16,224 nt of DNA from an uncultured Streptococcus sp. (GTDB taxonomy: Bacteria; Bacillota; Bacilli; Lactobacillales; Streptococcaceae): the NCBI GenBank assembly GCA_902480035.1, contig CABSRC010000028.1:1-16224 (forward strand), written 5' to 3'. Below are positions 5,650 through 13,337 of the stretch, one piece after another (within the stretch, counting starts at the first letter, position 1; every line of letters begins with the position of its first letter). A program made the position numbers and the translations under genes. Under the pieces are notes generated by a model. The model ran no database searches, was not told the DNA's origin, and worked only from the letters and a program-made list of their open reading frames with translations.

Positions 5650-7191
5650 TTACGTTAATTCATTAAAGTCCCAGATTTGGTCCATCCAGCCTTCATAGAA
5701 GTCTGGCTCGTGGCAAACCATGAGAATCGATCCCTTGTACTCTTTCAGAGCCCGTTTCAATTCATCTTTGGCATCCACATCCAAGTGGTTGGTTGGTTCA
5801 TCCAGTACCAAGACATTGTTTTCACGATTCATCAAGAGACAGAAGCGTACCTTGGCTTGCTCCCCACCGGATAACACCTGGATTTGACTCTCGATATGTT
5901 TGGTGGTCAAACCACAACGGGCAAGGGCGGCACGAACTTCTGCTTGGTTGAGAGCCGGAAAGGCATTCCAGACTGCTTCAAGCGGTGTCTGGCGATTGCC
6001 ACCTTCGACCTCTTGCTCGAAGTAACCAAGTTCTAAGTAATCTCCCCGCTCTACTTCTCCAGCAATCGGTGGGATGATTCCCAGCAAGCTCTTCAAGAGA
6101 GTGGTTTTCCCGATCCCGTTGGCACCGATGATGGCTACCTTTTGATTGCGCTCAAACGTTAAGTTCAAAGGCTTGGTCAAAGGACGGTCATAGCCAATCT
6201 GGAGATCCTTGGCCTGGAAGATAAAGCGTCCCGGAGTCCGGGCATTTTTAAAGTCAAAGGATGGCTTTGGTTTCTCACTTTGCAACTCAATGAGTTCCAT
6301 CTTGTCCAGCTTTTTCTGACGAGACATGGCCATATTCCGTGTAGCCACACGCGCCTTATTACGGGCTACGAAATCTTTCAAATCAGCAATTTCTTTTTGC
6401 TGACGCTCATAAGCCGCTTCCAATTGCGATTTCTTCATTTCATAGACTTCAAGGAATTGGTAATAGTCCCCAGAATAGCGGGTCAACTGCTGATTTTCCA
6501 CATGGTAGACGATATTGATCACATCGTTCAAGAATGGAATATCATGGGAAATGAGGACAAAGGCATTTTCATAATTTTGCAAATAGCGCTTGAGCCAATC
6601 GATGTGCTCTGCATCCAAGTAGTTGGTCGGCTCGTCTAGTAGCAAGATATCAGGTTTTTCAAGGAGGAGTTTGGCCAAGAGGACCTTGGTCCGTTGGCCA
6701 CCTGATAAGGAGGTCACATCCGTCTCCATCCCAAAATCCATGACCCCAAGAGCACGCGCCACTTCATCGATCTTGGCATCCAAGGTATAAAAATCACGGC
6801 TTTCTAGACGTTCCTGAAGTTCTCCGACCTCTTCCATGAGAGCATCGACATCGGCTCCCTCTTCTGCCATGGCCATATAGAGGTCATTGATCCGAGCTTC
6901 TGCTGTGAACAACTCATCAAAAGCCGTCCGCAAGACATCGCGCACCGTTTGTCCTTCTTTTAGGACAGCGTGTTGGTCCAGGTAACCAGCAGTCACATAC
7001 TTAGACCACTCGACCTTTCCTTCGTCTGGTTGCATCTTACCGGTCACGATGCTCATGAAGGTCGATTTTCCTTCACCATTGGCCCCGACTAGACCGATAT
7101 GCTCTCCCTTTAACAAACGGAAGGACACATCCTCAAAAATCGCACGGTCCCCAAAACCGTGACTCAAATTTTTCACTTCTAAAATACTCAT
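5650..7191 (-). CDS. ABC-F family ATPase, YbiT/YkpA-like
   Basis: ABC-F proteins are soluble twin-ATPase proteins that bind the ribosome and modulate translation; some protect against antibiotics. The 513 residues hold two nucleotide-binding domains and no membrane spans. The first has Walker A GANGEGKS (36-43), signature SLSGGQ (161-166), Walker B LLLDEPTN (183-190) and SHD (215-217). A charged helical linker covers about 245-315. The second has Walker A GANGIGKT (356-363), LSGGEQ near 440, Walker B VLDEPTN (462-468) and a switch histidine in CHEPDF (494). All ATPase residues look intact. Size and linker fit the YbiT/YkpA branch rather than the longer resistance types, but the ribosomal role is inferred. 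The ATG has AAAGAGAG 7 bases upstream. It converges on slrA, as I recall from pneumococcus. Confidence 0.92.
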   Translation of the reverse strand: MSILEVKNLSHGFGDRAIFEDVSFRLLKGEHIGLVGANGEGKSTFMSIVTGKMQPDEGKVEWSKYVTAGYLDQHAVLKEGQTVRDVLRTAFDELFTAEARINDLYMAMAEEGADVDALMEEVGELQERLESRDFYTLDAKIDEVARALGVMDFGMETDVTSLSGGQRTKVLLAKLLLEKPDILLLDEPTNYLDAEHIDWLKRYLQNYENAFVLISHDIPFLNDVINIVYHVENQQLTRYSGDYYQFLEVYEMKKSQLEAAYERQQKEIADLKDFVARNKARVATRNMAMSRQKKLDKMELIELQSEKPKPSFDFKNARTPGRFIFQAKDLQIGYDRPLTKPLNLTFERNQKVAIIGANGIGKTTLLKSLLGIIPPIAGEVERGDYLELGYFEQEVEGGNRQTPLEAVWNAFPALNQAEVRAALARCGLTTKHIESQIQVLSGGEQAKVRFCLLMNRENNVLVLDEPTNHLDVDAKDELKRALKEYKGSILMVCHEPDFYEGWMDQIWDFNELT

Positions 7192-7224
7192 GCTTGACTC
7201 TCTTTCATTGATTTCACTCGTATG

Positions 7225-7253
7225 ATTATATCATCTTCAACTCAAAATGAAAA
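7225..7253 (-). promoter_or_regulatory. Extended -10 promoter of the ABC-F gene
   Basis: On the minus strand TATAAT (7225-7230) is preceded by TGA, an extended -10, and by a weak TTTTCA -35 (7248-7253) at 17-bp spacing. The -35 box overlaps the base of the upstream operon's terminator. Confidence 0.65.
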
Positions 7254-7272
7254 GGGAGCCCAACTCCCTTTT
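7250..7272 (-). terminator. Terminator of the tmk-to-ArsC-like operon
   Basis: A perfect 9-bp stem (7250-7258 with 7264-7272) with a 5-base loop ends in TTTTCATTTT on the minus strand. It begins three bases after the stop codon at 7276. Confidence 0.85.
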
Positions 7273-7275
7273 CTT

Positions 7276-7638
7276 TTACAAATCTAAGTCTGCGTATGGT
7301 TTCCGGTAGCCCACTTGAACCACTTTTCCGTCTTTGACAAGTAGGGGGCGCTTGATCAGCATACCGTCACTAGCCAAAAGATCCGCTGCTTCTTCTATTG
7401 TCAGTTGATCTACCTTATCTTTCAAGCCGAGTTCTCTGTATTTCATCCCGCTGGTATTAAAGAAAGATTTGATCGGTAGGCCAGACGCTGCCATCCAATC
7501 TTGCAATTCTTGACTAGTCGGTGTTTCGGTTACAATATTTTGGCTCTGAAACTCACATTGGAGACCGTCCAATTCTGATTTAGCCTTTCGACAAGTCGAA
7601 CATTTTGGGTATTCAATAAAGGTATACATCGATTTCAT
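7276..7638 (-). CDS. ArsC/Spx-family thioredoxin-fold protein
   Basis: The 120-residue product has the ArsC/Spx fold pattern: an N-terminal strand leading to YPKCSTCRKAK with a CxxC pair (Cys13, Cys16), a middle helical region, and the family's RPLLV motif (about 97-101) before the C-terminal strands. True arsenate reductases of this fold usually have one catalytic Cys in CxxS or similar, while Spx regulators use CxxC as a redox switch. It is close to Spx in size, but cannot be assigned to reductase or RNA-polymerase-binding function from sequence alone. The ATG at 7638 overlaps the ogt stop (ATGA). GGAAGGAG is only 2 bases from it, so the ATG at 7629 (Met4) is an alternative start. It is the last gene of the operon. 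Confidence 0.85.
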   Translation of the reverse strand: MKSMYTFIEYPKCSTCRKAKSELDGLQCEFQSQNIVTETPTSQELQDWMAASGLPIKSFFNTSGMKYRELGLKDKVDQLTIEEAADLLASDGMLIKRPLLVKDGKVVQVGYRKPYADLDL

Positions 7639-8126
7639 TTCTCCTTCCAGGTAATTCCTTCGTGTTGTAAGAGCCAGCGTTTACGATCGAGTCCAGACGC
7701 ATAGCCTGTCAATTCTCCATTTTTTCCCATCACGCGGTGACAGGGAACTAGGATCGACAAGGGATTGCGCCCAACTGCTTGTCCCACGGCTTGAGCTGAA
7801 CCACAAGAAAGATCTTGGGCAAGCTGCCCATAGGTCTTGGTCTCACCATAGGGGATCTCTCGCAGCAACTGCCACACCCGCTCTTGAAAGGCTGTTCCTT
7901 TTGGCGCTAATGGAAAGCTGATCGCAATTGGGGCCCCAGCAAAATAATGGTCCAACCACTCCTTCACCTTCTCATGGTAGGGATGGACCTGTTCCAGCGC
8001 CCCATAGGGATCAGGCACATCCTCTTTCGGATCATAAAAATCAAGCTCGACAAGGCCTTTTTCACTGACAATGATCGAAAGAAGCCCCATAGGGCTTTCA
8101 TAAAATTGTTTAAGATATAGAGTCAT
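7635..8126 (-). CDS. ogt: Methylated-DNA--[protein]-cysteine S-methyltransferase
   Basis: Ogt/MGMT proteins repair O6-alkylguanine by transferring the alkyl group to their own cysteine. The 163-residue product has an N-terminal ribonuclease-like lobe, then the conserved DNA-binding lobe with FQERVWQLLREIPYGETKTYG (from residue 80) and the active-site PCHRV with Cys129. Family landmarks Tyr99 and the NP turn (Asn121, Pro122) are present. The arginine finger expected 17 residues before the active cysteine is Gln112 (CAA), in AQAVGQAVGRNP. The frame is open to 8252, but the protein begins naturally at the ATG at 8126 (MTLYLKQFYESPMG); the extra N-terminal residues are an out-of-frame read of the GNAT gene. 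It overlaps that gene's end by 17 bp and lacks a strong ribosome-binding site, which suggests translational coupling. Confidence 0.92.
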   Translation of the reverse strand: MTLYLKQFYESPMGLLSIIVSEKGLVELDFYDPKEDVPDPYGALEQVHPYHEKVKEWLDHYFAGAPIAISFPLAPKGTAFQERVWQLLREIPYGETKTYGQLAQDLSCGSAQAVGQAVGRNPLSILVPCHRVMGKNGELTGYASGLDRKRWLLQHEGITWKEK

Positions 8127-8691
8127 TGTAGGCTGCTTCTGCTCTTTGATCCCAACGATCTTCTTCTGAGACCACTTGGAATAGACTGGTTTCTGCTTTT
8201 CGTTTGATCTTTTGATAAGCCAGACGGACGCCATCAATTGGGACCTTTCCACAATAATGGTAGCCTAATTTTTCAAGCAAATGTTGCATGACCAGATTAT
8301 CCGGATGCGTATCGCAACGGAAATCAGGCCCTTTTTCTCCTTCGATTAAACCTTGAAGGAAGGTCTGAGCCACCCCTTTGCCAGCCGCTTCTTTAGCTAC
8401 AGCGACGCGGTGAAAGGTAACATACATATAGTTATCATGCTCCCACTTACCATCGTAAATCTCATTATAGGCCGCTTCGTTGCCCTTGTGAACCGCTGCA
8501 TAGGCGACGATTTCCTGATCTTCAACGGCCACATAACCACGACTTTCTAGAATATCCTCAAAAATGATCTCTTCATCTGGATAACCATCCTGCCACTGAT
8601 CGACCTGTCTTTGAGCCAGGCTTTCCTTAGCATCTTGGATGATTTCCATAATTCGCTGGATCTCATTTGGATAAGCCATTCTAATTTCCAT
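8110..8691 (-). CDS. GNAT-family N-acetyltransferase
   Basis: The 193-residue product carries one GNAT domain over about residues 1-160. Motif A lies at 93-111 (FHRVAVAKEAAGKGVAQTF), whose GKG/A turn binds the acetyl-CoA pyrophosphate. A later motif (THPDNLVMQHLLEKLGYHYCG, split by a turn near 135) is the usual C-terminal strand-helix-strand. A charged tail of about 30 residues after YQKIKRK is unusual for the family, and it overlaps the start of ogt. The substrate is unknown; small-molecule and protein substrates both fit. The ATG at 8691 has GGAAG close upstream; Met5 (8679) is an alternative start. The gene sits 17 bp after rsmI in the operon. Confidence 0.87.
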   Translation of the reverse strand: MEIRMAYPNEIQRIMEIIQDAKESLAQRQVDQWQDGYPDEEIIFEDILESRGYVAVEDQEIVAYAAVHKGNEAAYNEIYDGKWEHDNYMYVTFHRVAVAKEAAGKGVAQTFLQGLIEGEKGPDFRCDTHPDNLVMQHLLEKLGYHYCGKVPIDGVRLAYQKIKRKAETSLFQVVSEEDRWDQRAEAAYNDSIS

Positions 8692-8708
8692 CCTGCTTCC
8701 AACCTTTC

Positions 8709-9566
8709 CTACTCTTGATGATAACGAGCATAAAGCTCACTCTTTTGCAGGCCGTATTGTTTGGCGACCTGTTTGATTGCTTGATTCTTCTTCATCCCCT
8801 CTTGGACCAAGGTATCGATCTCTTGGATCAAGTCAACCTCTTCTAAGTCTAGCACTTCTTCCTTAGCTCCTTCGACGATCAAGAGGCACTCCCCTTTGAG
8901 GGGATTTTCTTCAAGAAATGCGACTAACTCAGAAATACTGCCGCGAGTATATTCTTCGTAGATCTTGGTCAATTCACGAACCAAGACAACCGGACGATCC
9001 CCATAGACAGCCAACATATTCTCTAAGGTTGCTTTCACCCGATGGGGCGACTCATAAAAAATCTGCGTCTCCGGATAGGCCACTTTTTCTTGGAAAAAGG
9101 CTTTTTGTTGCCCCTCTTTGCGAGGTAGAAATCCATAAAAAATATGAGGTTGAGGGGCTAGGCCACTGGCAATCAAGCCAGTGATCCCTGCACTTGGACC
9201 AGGAACAGCTACGACAGGAATCTCGCGTTCAATCGCTGCCTTGACCAAATCATGACCAGGGTCAGAGATACTAGGGAGTCCTGCATCTGAGACCTGCGCC
9301 AAATCTTTTCCAGATTCTAAATGGGCGATCAGATCTGGAATTTTCTCCTGGGCATTATGCTCATGAAAACTAGTCTGGGGAGTCCTAATCTCAAAATGCT
9401 TGAGCAAGAGGCCTGTATTTCTGGTATCCTCAGCTGCGATCAAGTCCACATCCTTTAAGGTCTGGACCATGCGGTAACTCATATCTTCACGATTGCCGAT
9501 CGGTGTTGGGACCAGGTAAAGCACCCCTGTTTTCTTTTCCCCTTTAAAACTTCGTTGGATCTGCAT
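8709..9566 (-). CDS. rsmI: 16S rRNA (cytidine-1402-2'-O)-methyltransferase RsmI
   Basis: RsmI uses S-adenosylmethionine to 2'-O-methylate C1402 in the decoding centre of 16S rRNA. The 285-residue protein shows the tetrapyrrole-methylase-type fold with all the family's typical blocks in order: LYLVPTPIGNREDMSYR (16-32), AAEDTRNT (44-51), QVSDAGLPSISDPG near 91, VVAVPGPSAGITGL near 118, FYGFLPRK near 143 and FYESPHR near 169. The C-terminal 60 residues form a small helical domain ending in KSELYARYHQE. The length is normal. The ATG at 9566 follows the yabA stop by 2 bp, with its ribosome-binding site (GGGAG) at the end of yabA, so the two are translated together. Confidence 0.95.
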   Translation of the reverse strand: MQIQRSFKGEKKTGVLYLVPTPIGNREDMSYRMVQTLKDVDLIAAEDTRNTGLLLKHFEIRTPQTSFHEHNAQEKIPDLIAHLESGKDLAQVSDAGLPSISDPGHDLVKAAIEREIPVVAVPGPSAGITGLIASGLAPQPHIFYGFLPRKEGQQKAFFQEKVAYPETQIFYESPHRVKATLENMLAVYGDRPVVLVRELTKIYEEYTRGSISELVAFLEENPLKGECLLIVEGAKEEVLDLEEVDLIQEIDTLVQEGMKKNQAIKQVAKQYGLQKSELYARYHQE

Positions 9567-9568
9567 GC

Positions 9569-9889
9569 TTACTCCCTAAATAACAACTCGTCACAAAACA
9601 TACACTCTTCATCGTTCTCACGGCGTTGACCATAGGAATAAGTACAAATGTGAAAGCCGTCATTGTAAATTCGTTGCAAATTTTCACGGCCATGGTGTTG
9701 TGACTTTGCGGATGCGGTCTTCTCAACTTCCCCCAAACGCTCTCTCAATTTGTCATTTTCTAAGCGAAGAGCTGTATTTTCTTCGATGACTTGTTTCAAA
9801 TTTTTCTTGATGGCTTCGACTTCAGCCAAGGTGACCAACAAATTCTGAGAAAAGCCGTCTAAAGCATCAAATAATTCTTTTTTATTCAT
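9569..9889 (-). CDS. yabA: Replication initiation control protein YabA
   Basis: YabA restrains over-initiation in low-GC Gram-positives by binding DnaA and the sliding clamp DnaN. The 106-residue protein has an N-terminal coiled coil (about 5-56, with leucines in a heptad-like pattern), which mediates oligomerisation in the family. A short linker leads to a C-terminal zinc module whose visible ligands are His80 and Cys82 in HICTYSYG and Cys96 and Cys99 in CMFCDELLF. All four are intact. The ATG follows the holB stop by 9 bp, and AAGGAG overlaps that stop. Standing between holB and rsmI is the usual place for this gene in streptococci. Confidence 0.95.
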   Translation of the reverse strand: MNKKELFDALDGFSQNLLVTLAEVEAIKKNLKQVIEENTALRLENDKLRERLGEVEKTASAKSQHHGRENLQRIYNDGFHICTYSYGQRRENDEECMFCDELLFRE

Positions 9890-9898
9890 TCTGACTCC

Positions 9899-10792
9899 TT
9901 AACTTTCTAAGCTCAAAACCATATATTCTAGAGCATTTTGAAAAGAAACATTGGCCTTCCACATGGTGCGAGCAAGACTCAATTTTTCCAGCAACTGCTG
10001 GGATCTGCTCAAGCGCAACTGCTCTTCTAAAGCCAACTCCATCAATCGAAAGGCTTGGCTTTGTTTTTCCTTATCATCTGCTAAGCTCACCAATCGGGTC
10101 ACTTCCAAATAGGCGCTATTCAAATTGGAGTGACAACGTTCGATGAACTGATTACAAACTTTAGCCAACTCAAAAAAAGTAGCATTCTTTTTTTGCTGCT
10201 CTGCCTCTTCAAGACTAAAACTAAATCGAGCTACTAGACTTGCCTGCGATTTAATCAAACCTTCTTTTTCTAGACGTTCGGTAAGGTAGGCTTGCTTTTT
10301 GGGAAAATAGACCTGCTGGGCCCGACTCTTGATGGTCGGTAAGACCAAGTTTTCATCGGATGTCAACAAGAAGAGATAGATCTCACTCTGGGGTTCTTCC
10401 ATAACCTTTAAAAGAGAATTCGCTGCATTGGTGTGCATCTTGTCCGCATCTTGGACGATAAAGACCTGCCGACTTCCTTCAAACCCGGATTGAGAAAAGT
10501 CTTGAACCAGCGAGCGAATACGATCAGTCTTTATGATCTGGTTGACTGGACGCACGATCTTCACGTCTGAGAATTCTTCTTCAGCAATCAAGCGACAGGA
10601 CCGGCATTTGCCACAAGGCCAGACTCCCTGCAAATCTTCACAAAACTGACTTTGAGCTAGCAAGAGGGCCATCTCAAAACTGGCAAACGAACCTGTAAAA
10701 AGATAAGCATGACTGAGCTGTTTGTGTTCTAGGATCTGGGTGAAGCGCTCCACCAATTCTGGCTGGAGCTGTTGGATCTCTTCTAGATTCAT
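9899..10792 (-). CDS. holB: DNA polymerase III delta' subunit (clamp loader)
   Basis: Delta' is a fixed component of the clamp loader that opens the beta clamp during replication. The 297-residue protein has an AAA+ fold with a degenerate P-loop (FTGSFASFEMA near 32, no GKT), as expected for delta', which does not hydrolyse ATP. The zinc-finger cysteines are Cys51, Cys60, Cys63 and Cys66 (CGKCRSC). NAANSLLKVMEEP (122-134) and the arginine-finger SR motif (KSRAQQ, 155-160) are conserved. The C-terminal third is the helical collar domain. The start ATG overlaps the tmk stop in an ATGA, so the two should be translationally coupled. In Bacillus subtilis further genes lie between tmk and yabA; here the arrangement is reduced to tmk-holB-yabA. 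Confidence 0.93.
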   Translation of the reverse strand: MNLEEIQQLQPELVERFTQILEHKQLSHAYLFTGSFASFEMALLLAQSQFCEDLQGVWPCGKCRSCRLIAEEEFSDVKIVRPVNQIIKTDRIRSLVQDFSQSGFEGSRQVFIVQDADKMHTNAANSLLKVMEEPQSEIYLFLLTSDENLVLPTIKSRAQQVYFPKKQAYLTERLEKEGLIKSQASLVARFSFSLEEAEQQKKNATFFELAKVCNQFIERCHSNLNSAYLEVTRLVSLADDKEKQSQAFRLMELALEEQLRLSRSQQLLEKLSLARTMWKANVSFQNALEYMVLSLES

Positions 10793-11427
10793 TTCAATGT
10801 CCCCAAGTGATTTTCTAAAACAGCCAAGACATCCGTAAAGACTGCTTCAAAAGATTGACTGGCATCGATTTTCACGATACGCTCTGGTTCCTTTTCATAC
10901 AAGGCTAAATAACCTTGTCTGACTTTTTGGTGAAGCTCCAATCCTTCCAAATCCAAACGATTGACTTCCCGCTCTTGGTTTTTCGCAATTCGTGCGAGCC
11001 CTTCTTCGACATCCAGATCAAAGTAAAGGGTTAGGTCTGGCTTAAGACCATCTGTCGCGAATTGATTGAGCCACTCGATGTCTTCCACACTCAGACCGCG
11101 ACCATACCCTTGATAAGCCACCGAGCTATCAATAAAGCGGTCCATCAAGACAACCTTCCCAGCTGCAAGGGCTGGCAAGACACGTTCCACCAAATGCTGC
11201 CGGCGACTAGCAATATAGAGCAATAACTCGGTCTTGGCATCCATACTAGTATGGTCTGGATCCAAAATGACTTGGCGGATCTTTTCGGCAATGTCGACAC
11301 CACCTGGTTCACGGGTTGTAATAAAAGGGATTCCTTTTTCTTCAAGTAGAGGCAAAATGGCTTCTAGGACCGATGATTTCCCCGCTCCTTCTGGACCTTC
11401 AAATGAAATTAATGTACCGTTTACCAT
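10789..11427 (-). CDS. tmk: Thymidylate kinase
   Basis: Tmk phosphorylates dTMP to dTDP in dTTP synthesis. The 212-residue protein has Walker A GPEGAGKSS (11-19), REPGG (39-43), the DRF motif with the thymidylate-binding helix (DRFIDSSVAYQGYGRG, 96-111) and a lid region near EREVNR (152-157). The length is typical. It is the first gene of the minus-strand operon. AGAGGA lies 6 bases before the ATG. The 149 bp between tmk and the divergent yitT-family gene hold AT-rich -10-like hexamers on the minus strand (for example TAAAAT near 11457 and 11489), but none with a convincing -35 box, so I do not mark a promoter. Confidence 0.95.
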   Translation of the reverse strand: MVNGTLISFEGPEGAGKSSVLEAILPLLEEKGIPFITTREPGGVDIAEKIRQVILDPDHTSMDAKTELLLYIASRRQHLVERVLPALAAGKVVLMDRFIDSSVAYQGYGRGLSVEDIEWLNQFATDGLKPDLTLYFDLDVEEGLARIAKNQEREVNRLDLEGLELHQKVRQGYLALYEKEPERIVKIDASQSFEAVFTDVLAVLENHLGTLK

Positions 11428-11516
11428 AGTATCCTCTTTCTGTTTTTCTTCTTTTTATTTTACCAAAAATAAGGGTAAAAATCTTGTATTTTAGGAGAGA
11501 AAATTTTTCAAAGTCA

Positions 11517-11545
11517 TTTTCATTTTTTCACTTTTTTGTTACAAT
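11517..11545 (+). promoter_or_regulatory. Promoter of the YitT-family gene
   Basis: TTTTCA (11517-11522) and TACAAT (11540-11545) are 17 bases apart, and TGT before the -10 makes it an extended type. The leader before the ATG at 11577 is about 25 bases. Confidence 0.6.
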
Positions 11546-11576
11546 GTTCTTATAAAGTTTTAGGAGACAACCTATC

Positions 11577-12464
11577 ATGTTTAAATTTAAAGATATTCTG
11601 GCTATCATTTTTGGGGCCGGCATTTTTTCATTTGGGATCTATTTTTTAGTCATTCCCTTTCACTTCTATGAAGGAGGAGCGACAGGGATTACCTTGATCA
11701 CCTATTATCTTTTCAAAATCCCTGTATCCATCATGAACTTGCTGATCAATATCCCTCTCTTCGTTTTGGCTTGGAAGCTGCTGGGCAAGAAATCTCTTTA
11801 TCTGAGCTTACTGGGGACCTTTTCGGTTTCGGCTTGGATGGCTATTTTTGAAGCCATGCCCCTCAGCCACCGCTACCATCACTTCATCTTTGACGCCTTT
11901 AAAGGAGATATTCTGCTTGCCTGTATTGCCTCAGGGGTTGTCCTTGGTTTGGGGCTAGGGATCATCTTCAATGCTGGAGGAACTACTGGAGGAACAGATA
12001 TCCTCGCTCGCATCTTTAATAAATACACTTCCCTCAGTATGGGAAAACTCATGTTGATTGTAGATGCCATTGTTCTGACAACTGTTGTCGTAGTCTTCCA
12101 AGATGTCCGTACCGCCATGTATACTCTCTTCTTCATCCTGATTGACACCCTGGTGATCGACTTGATTGGAGAAGGTGGTTTTGCTGGAAAAGGCTTCCTC
12201 ATCGTTACATCTAAACCAGAAGAAATTGCCCAAAAGGTATCTGACGATCTGGGGCGCGGGATTACCTTTATCCGTGGGATGGGCTATTACAGCCGTAAGG
12301 ACCTGGATATCGTCTACTGTGTCGTTTCGCGGAATGAGATGAAACAAATGAAAGACATCATCAATCGTATTGATCCATTCGCCTTTATTACGATTTCCGA
12401 AGCCCATGAAATTCTCGGCGAAGGCTTCACTTTAGATAAAGAAAAACAACCCATTACCCGTTAA
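11577..12464 (+). CDS. YitT-family membrane protein
   Basis: The 295-residue product matches the YitT architecture: an N-terminal membrane domain with five or so spans over about residues 8-200, containing the repeated glycine-rich segments FYEGGATGITL (30-40) and FNAGGTTGGTDI (131-142), and a C-terminal soluble domain (DUF2179-like, about 210-285) with GRGITFIRGMGYYSRKD. The family is widespread in Firmicutes and its transport role is not established; the soluble domain suggests ligand sensing. AGGAG lies 10 bases before the ATG. The gene has its own promoter and converges on the CBS-ACT gene, sharing a terminator with it. Confidence 0.92.
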   Translation: MFKFKDILAIIFGAGIFSFGIYFLVIPFHFYEGGATGITLITYYLFKIPVSIMNLLINIPLFVLAWKLLGKKSLYLSLLGTFSVSAWMAIFEAMPLSHRYHHFIFDAFKGDILLACIASGVVLGLGLGIIFNAGGTTGGTDILARIFNKYTSLSMGKLMLIVDAIVLTTVVVVFQDVRTAMYTLFFILIDTLVIDLIGEGGFAGKGFLIVTSKPEEIAQKVSDDLGRGITFIRGMGYYSRKDLDIVYCVVSRNEMKQMKDIINRIDPFAFITISEAHEILGEGFTLDKEKQPITR

Positions 12465-12467
12465 TAG

Positions 12468-12504
12468 AAAAATCAGACTGGATTGTCATCCAGCCTGATT
12501 TTTT
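12468..12504. terminator. Bidirectional terminator between the YitT-family and CBS-ACT genes
   Basis: A long hairpin pairs 12468-12476 with 12495-12503 and 12478-12483 with 12488-12493, with one A-C mismatch and a 4-base loop. Its A-rich and T-rich ends give a T-run for either direction. It fills almost all of the 41 bp between the two stop codons. Confidence 0.88.
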
Positions 12505-12505
12505 A

Positions 12506-13162
12506 TTAAATAGCTTTTGCGGTTGTTCGAATGATTTCATCGACTTTCAAACCGTTGGCTTCAAATTTAGTACGGATTCCTTCTAGATCCGTCACCCCAT
12601 CAATTTGAACTTCGATGACGACACGATCGTCTTTGGTTGGGATATTGACTGTATTTGCGATGTTATACCCTTCTTCTACAATCAAGTGAATGATTTGTTC
12701 TAGAACGCCAACCTTATCTTCCGTCACAAAGCGTACACGGACTCCTTCTTCTCCATAACCGGATACTTCAAGGAAGGCACGGAAAATATCACGATCCGTG
12801 ATGACACCGGATACCTGGTCATTGTCCACGACTGGAAGAATTCCCACCTTGTTCTTATACATGAGGTAGGTCGCATCTTCTAAGCTTGCAAATTTTGAGA
12901 CGGTAATGACATCGCGAAGCATGACATCTTTGACCTTGGTTTTGTTCAAGAGATAGTTCATCTCAAAAATAGACAAGCTTGTTGCTTTAGATGGACTTGC
13001 TTCTGCAATCGTCCCTTCTGTCACCAAGCCAACTAATTGATCATTTTCAATGACCGGCAAACGGTGCAAGCCTTGTTCGCGCATCAAATCTGCCGCATGA
13101 GCAATTGTAGTATCTGGACTAATGTAAACCACTTTACGTGTCATAAAATCTTTAACAGCCAT
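12506..13162 (-). CDS. Tandem CBS-domain protein with C-terminal ACT domain (AcuB-like)
   Basis: The 218-residue protein begins MAVKDFMTRKVVYISP. Two CBS repeats follow (about 7-60 and 76-132), each with the typical V-D-F/VMTRKVV...AADLM and DVMLRDVITV...RDIFRAF pattern; paired CBS domains bind adenine nucleotides. An ACT-type domain covers about 143-213 (GVRVRFVTEDKVGVLEQIIH at its start), the fold often used for amino-acid sensing. There is no catalytic or DNA-binding domain. AcuB is named for acetoin use in Bacillus, but that role should not be assumed here. The frame is open to 13348, but the ATG at 13162 has AGGAGA 7 bases upstream and lies downstream of a consensus promoter, so the longer form is rejected. 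The liv operon lies immediately upstream in the same direction. Confidence 0.92.
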   Translation of the reverse strand: MAVKDFMTRKVVYISPDTTIAHAADLMREQGLHRLPVIENDQLVGLVTEGTIAEASPSKATSLSIFEMNYLLNKTKVKDVMLRDVITVSKFASLEDATYLMYKNKVGILPVVDNDQVSGVITDRDIFRAFLEVSGYGEEGVRVRFVTEDKVGVLEQIIHLIVEEGYNIANTVNIPTKDDRVVIEVQIDGVTDLEGIRTKFEANGLKVDEIIRTTAKAI

Positions 13163-13192
13163 AACAAGTTCTCCTATGCTTTTACTAGTTTT

Positions 13193-13221
13193 ATTATACT
13201 TGATTTTAAGAATGATTTCAA
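13193..13221 (-). promoter_or_regulatory. Consensus promoter of the CBS-ACT gene
   Basis: On the minus strand TTGAAA (13216-13221) and a perfect TATAAT (13193-13198) are 17 bases apart. It lies inside the longest open frame, which is why the start at 13162 is preferred. Confidence 0.88.
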
Positions 13222-13280
13222 ACGCTTTCAGCAGTTTTCTCCTGTTTTCAAAATTTAGAAAAATCAAACAGGAAAAATGA

Positions 13281-13309
13281 AAAAGAAAGGTCTTCAGGAC
13301 CTTTCTTTT
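13281..13309 (-). terminator. Terminator of the liv operon
   Basis: A perfect 12-bp stem (13281-13292 with 13298-13309) with a 5-base loop, followed on the minus strand by TCATTTTTCC, lies 28 bp past the livF stop. It separates the liv operon from the CBS-ACT promoter. Confidence 0.9.
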
Positions 13310-13337
13310 GAACTTATTCAAACAAACTTTAAAAATC

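Noticed and set aside
8127..8252. N-terminal extension of the Ogt frame by 42 codons
   Set aside because: It overlaps the GNAT coding sequence in another frame and has no family similarity; the family start is at 8126.
9899..10792. Missing P-loop lysine in HolB as a sign of inactivation
   Set aside because: Delta' subunits normally lack a working P-loop; the zinc and SR motifs are intact.
11955..12407. 150-codon minus-strand frame opposite the YitT-family gene
   Set aside because: It is antisense to a clear gene, with low-complexity serine and aspartate runs from the complementary strand.
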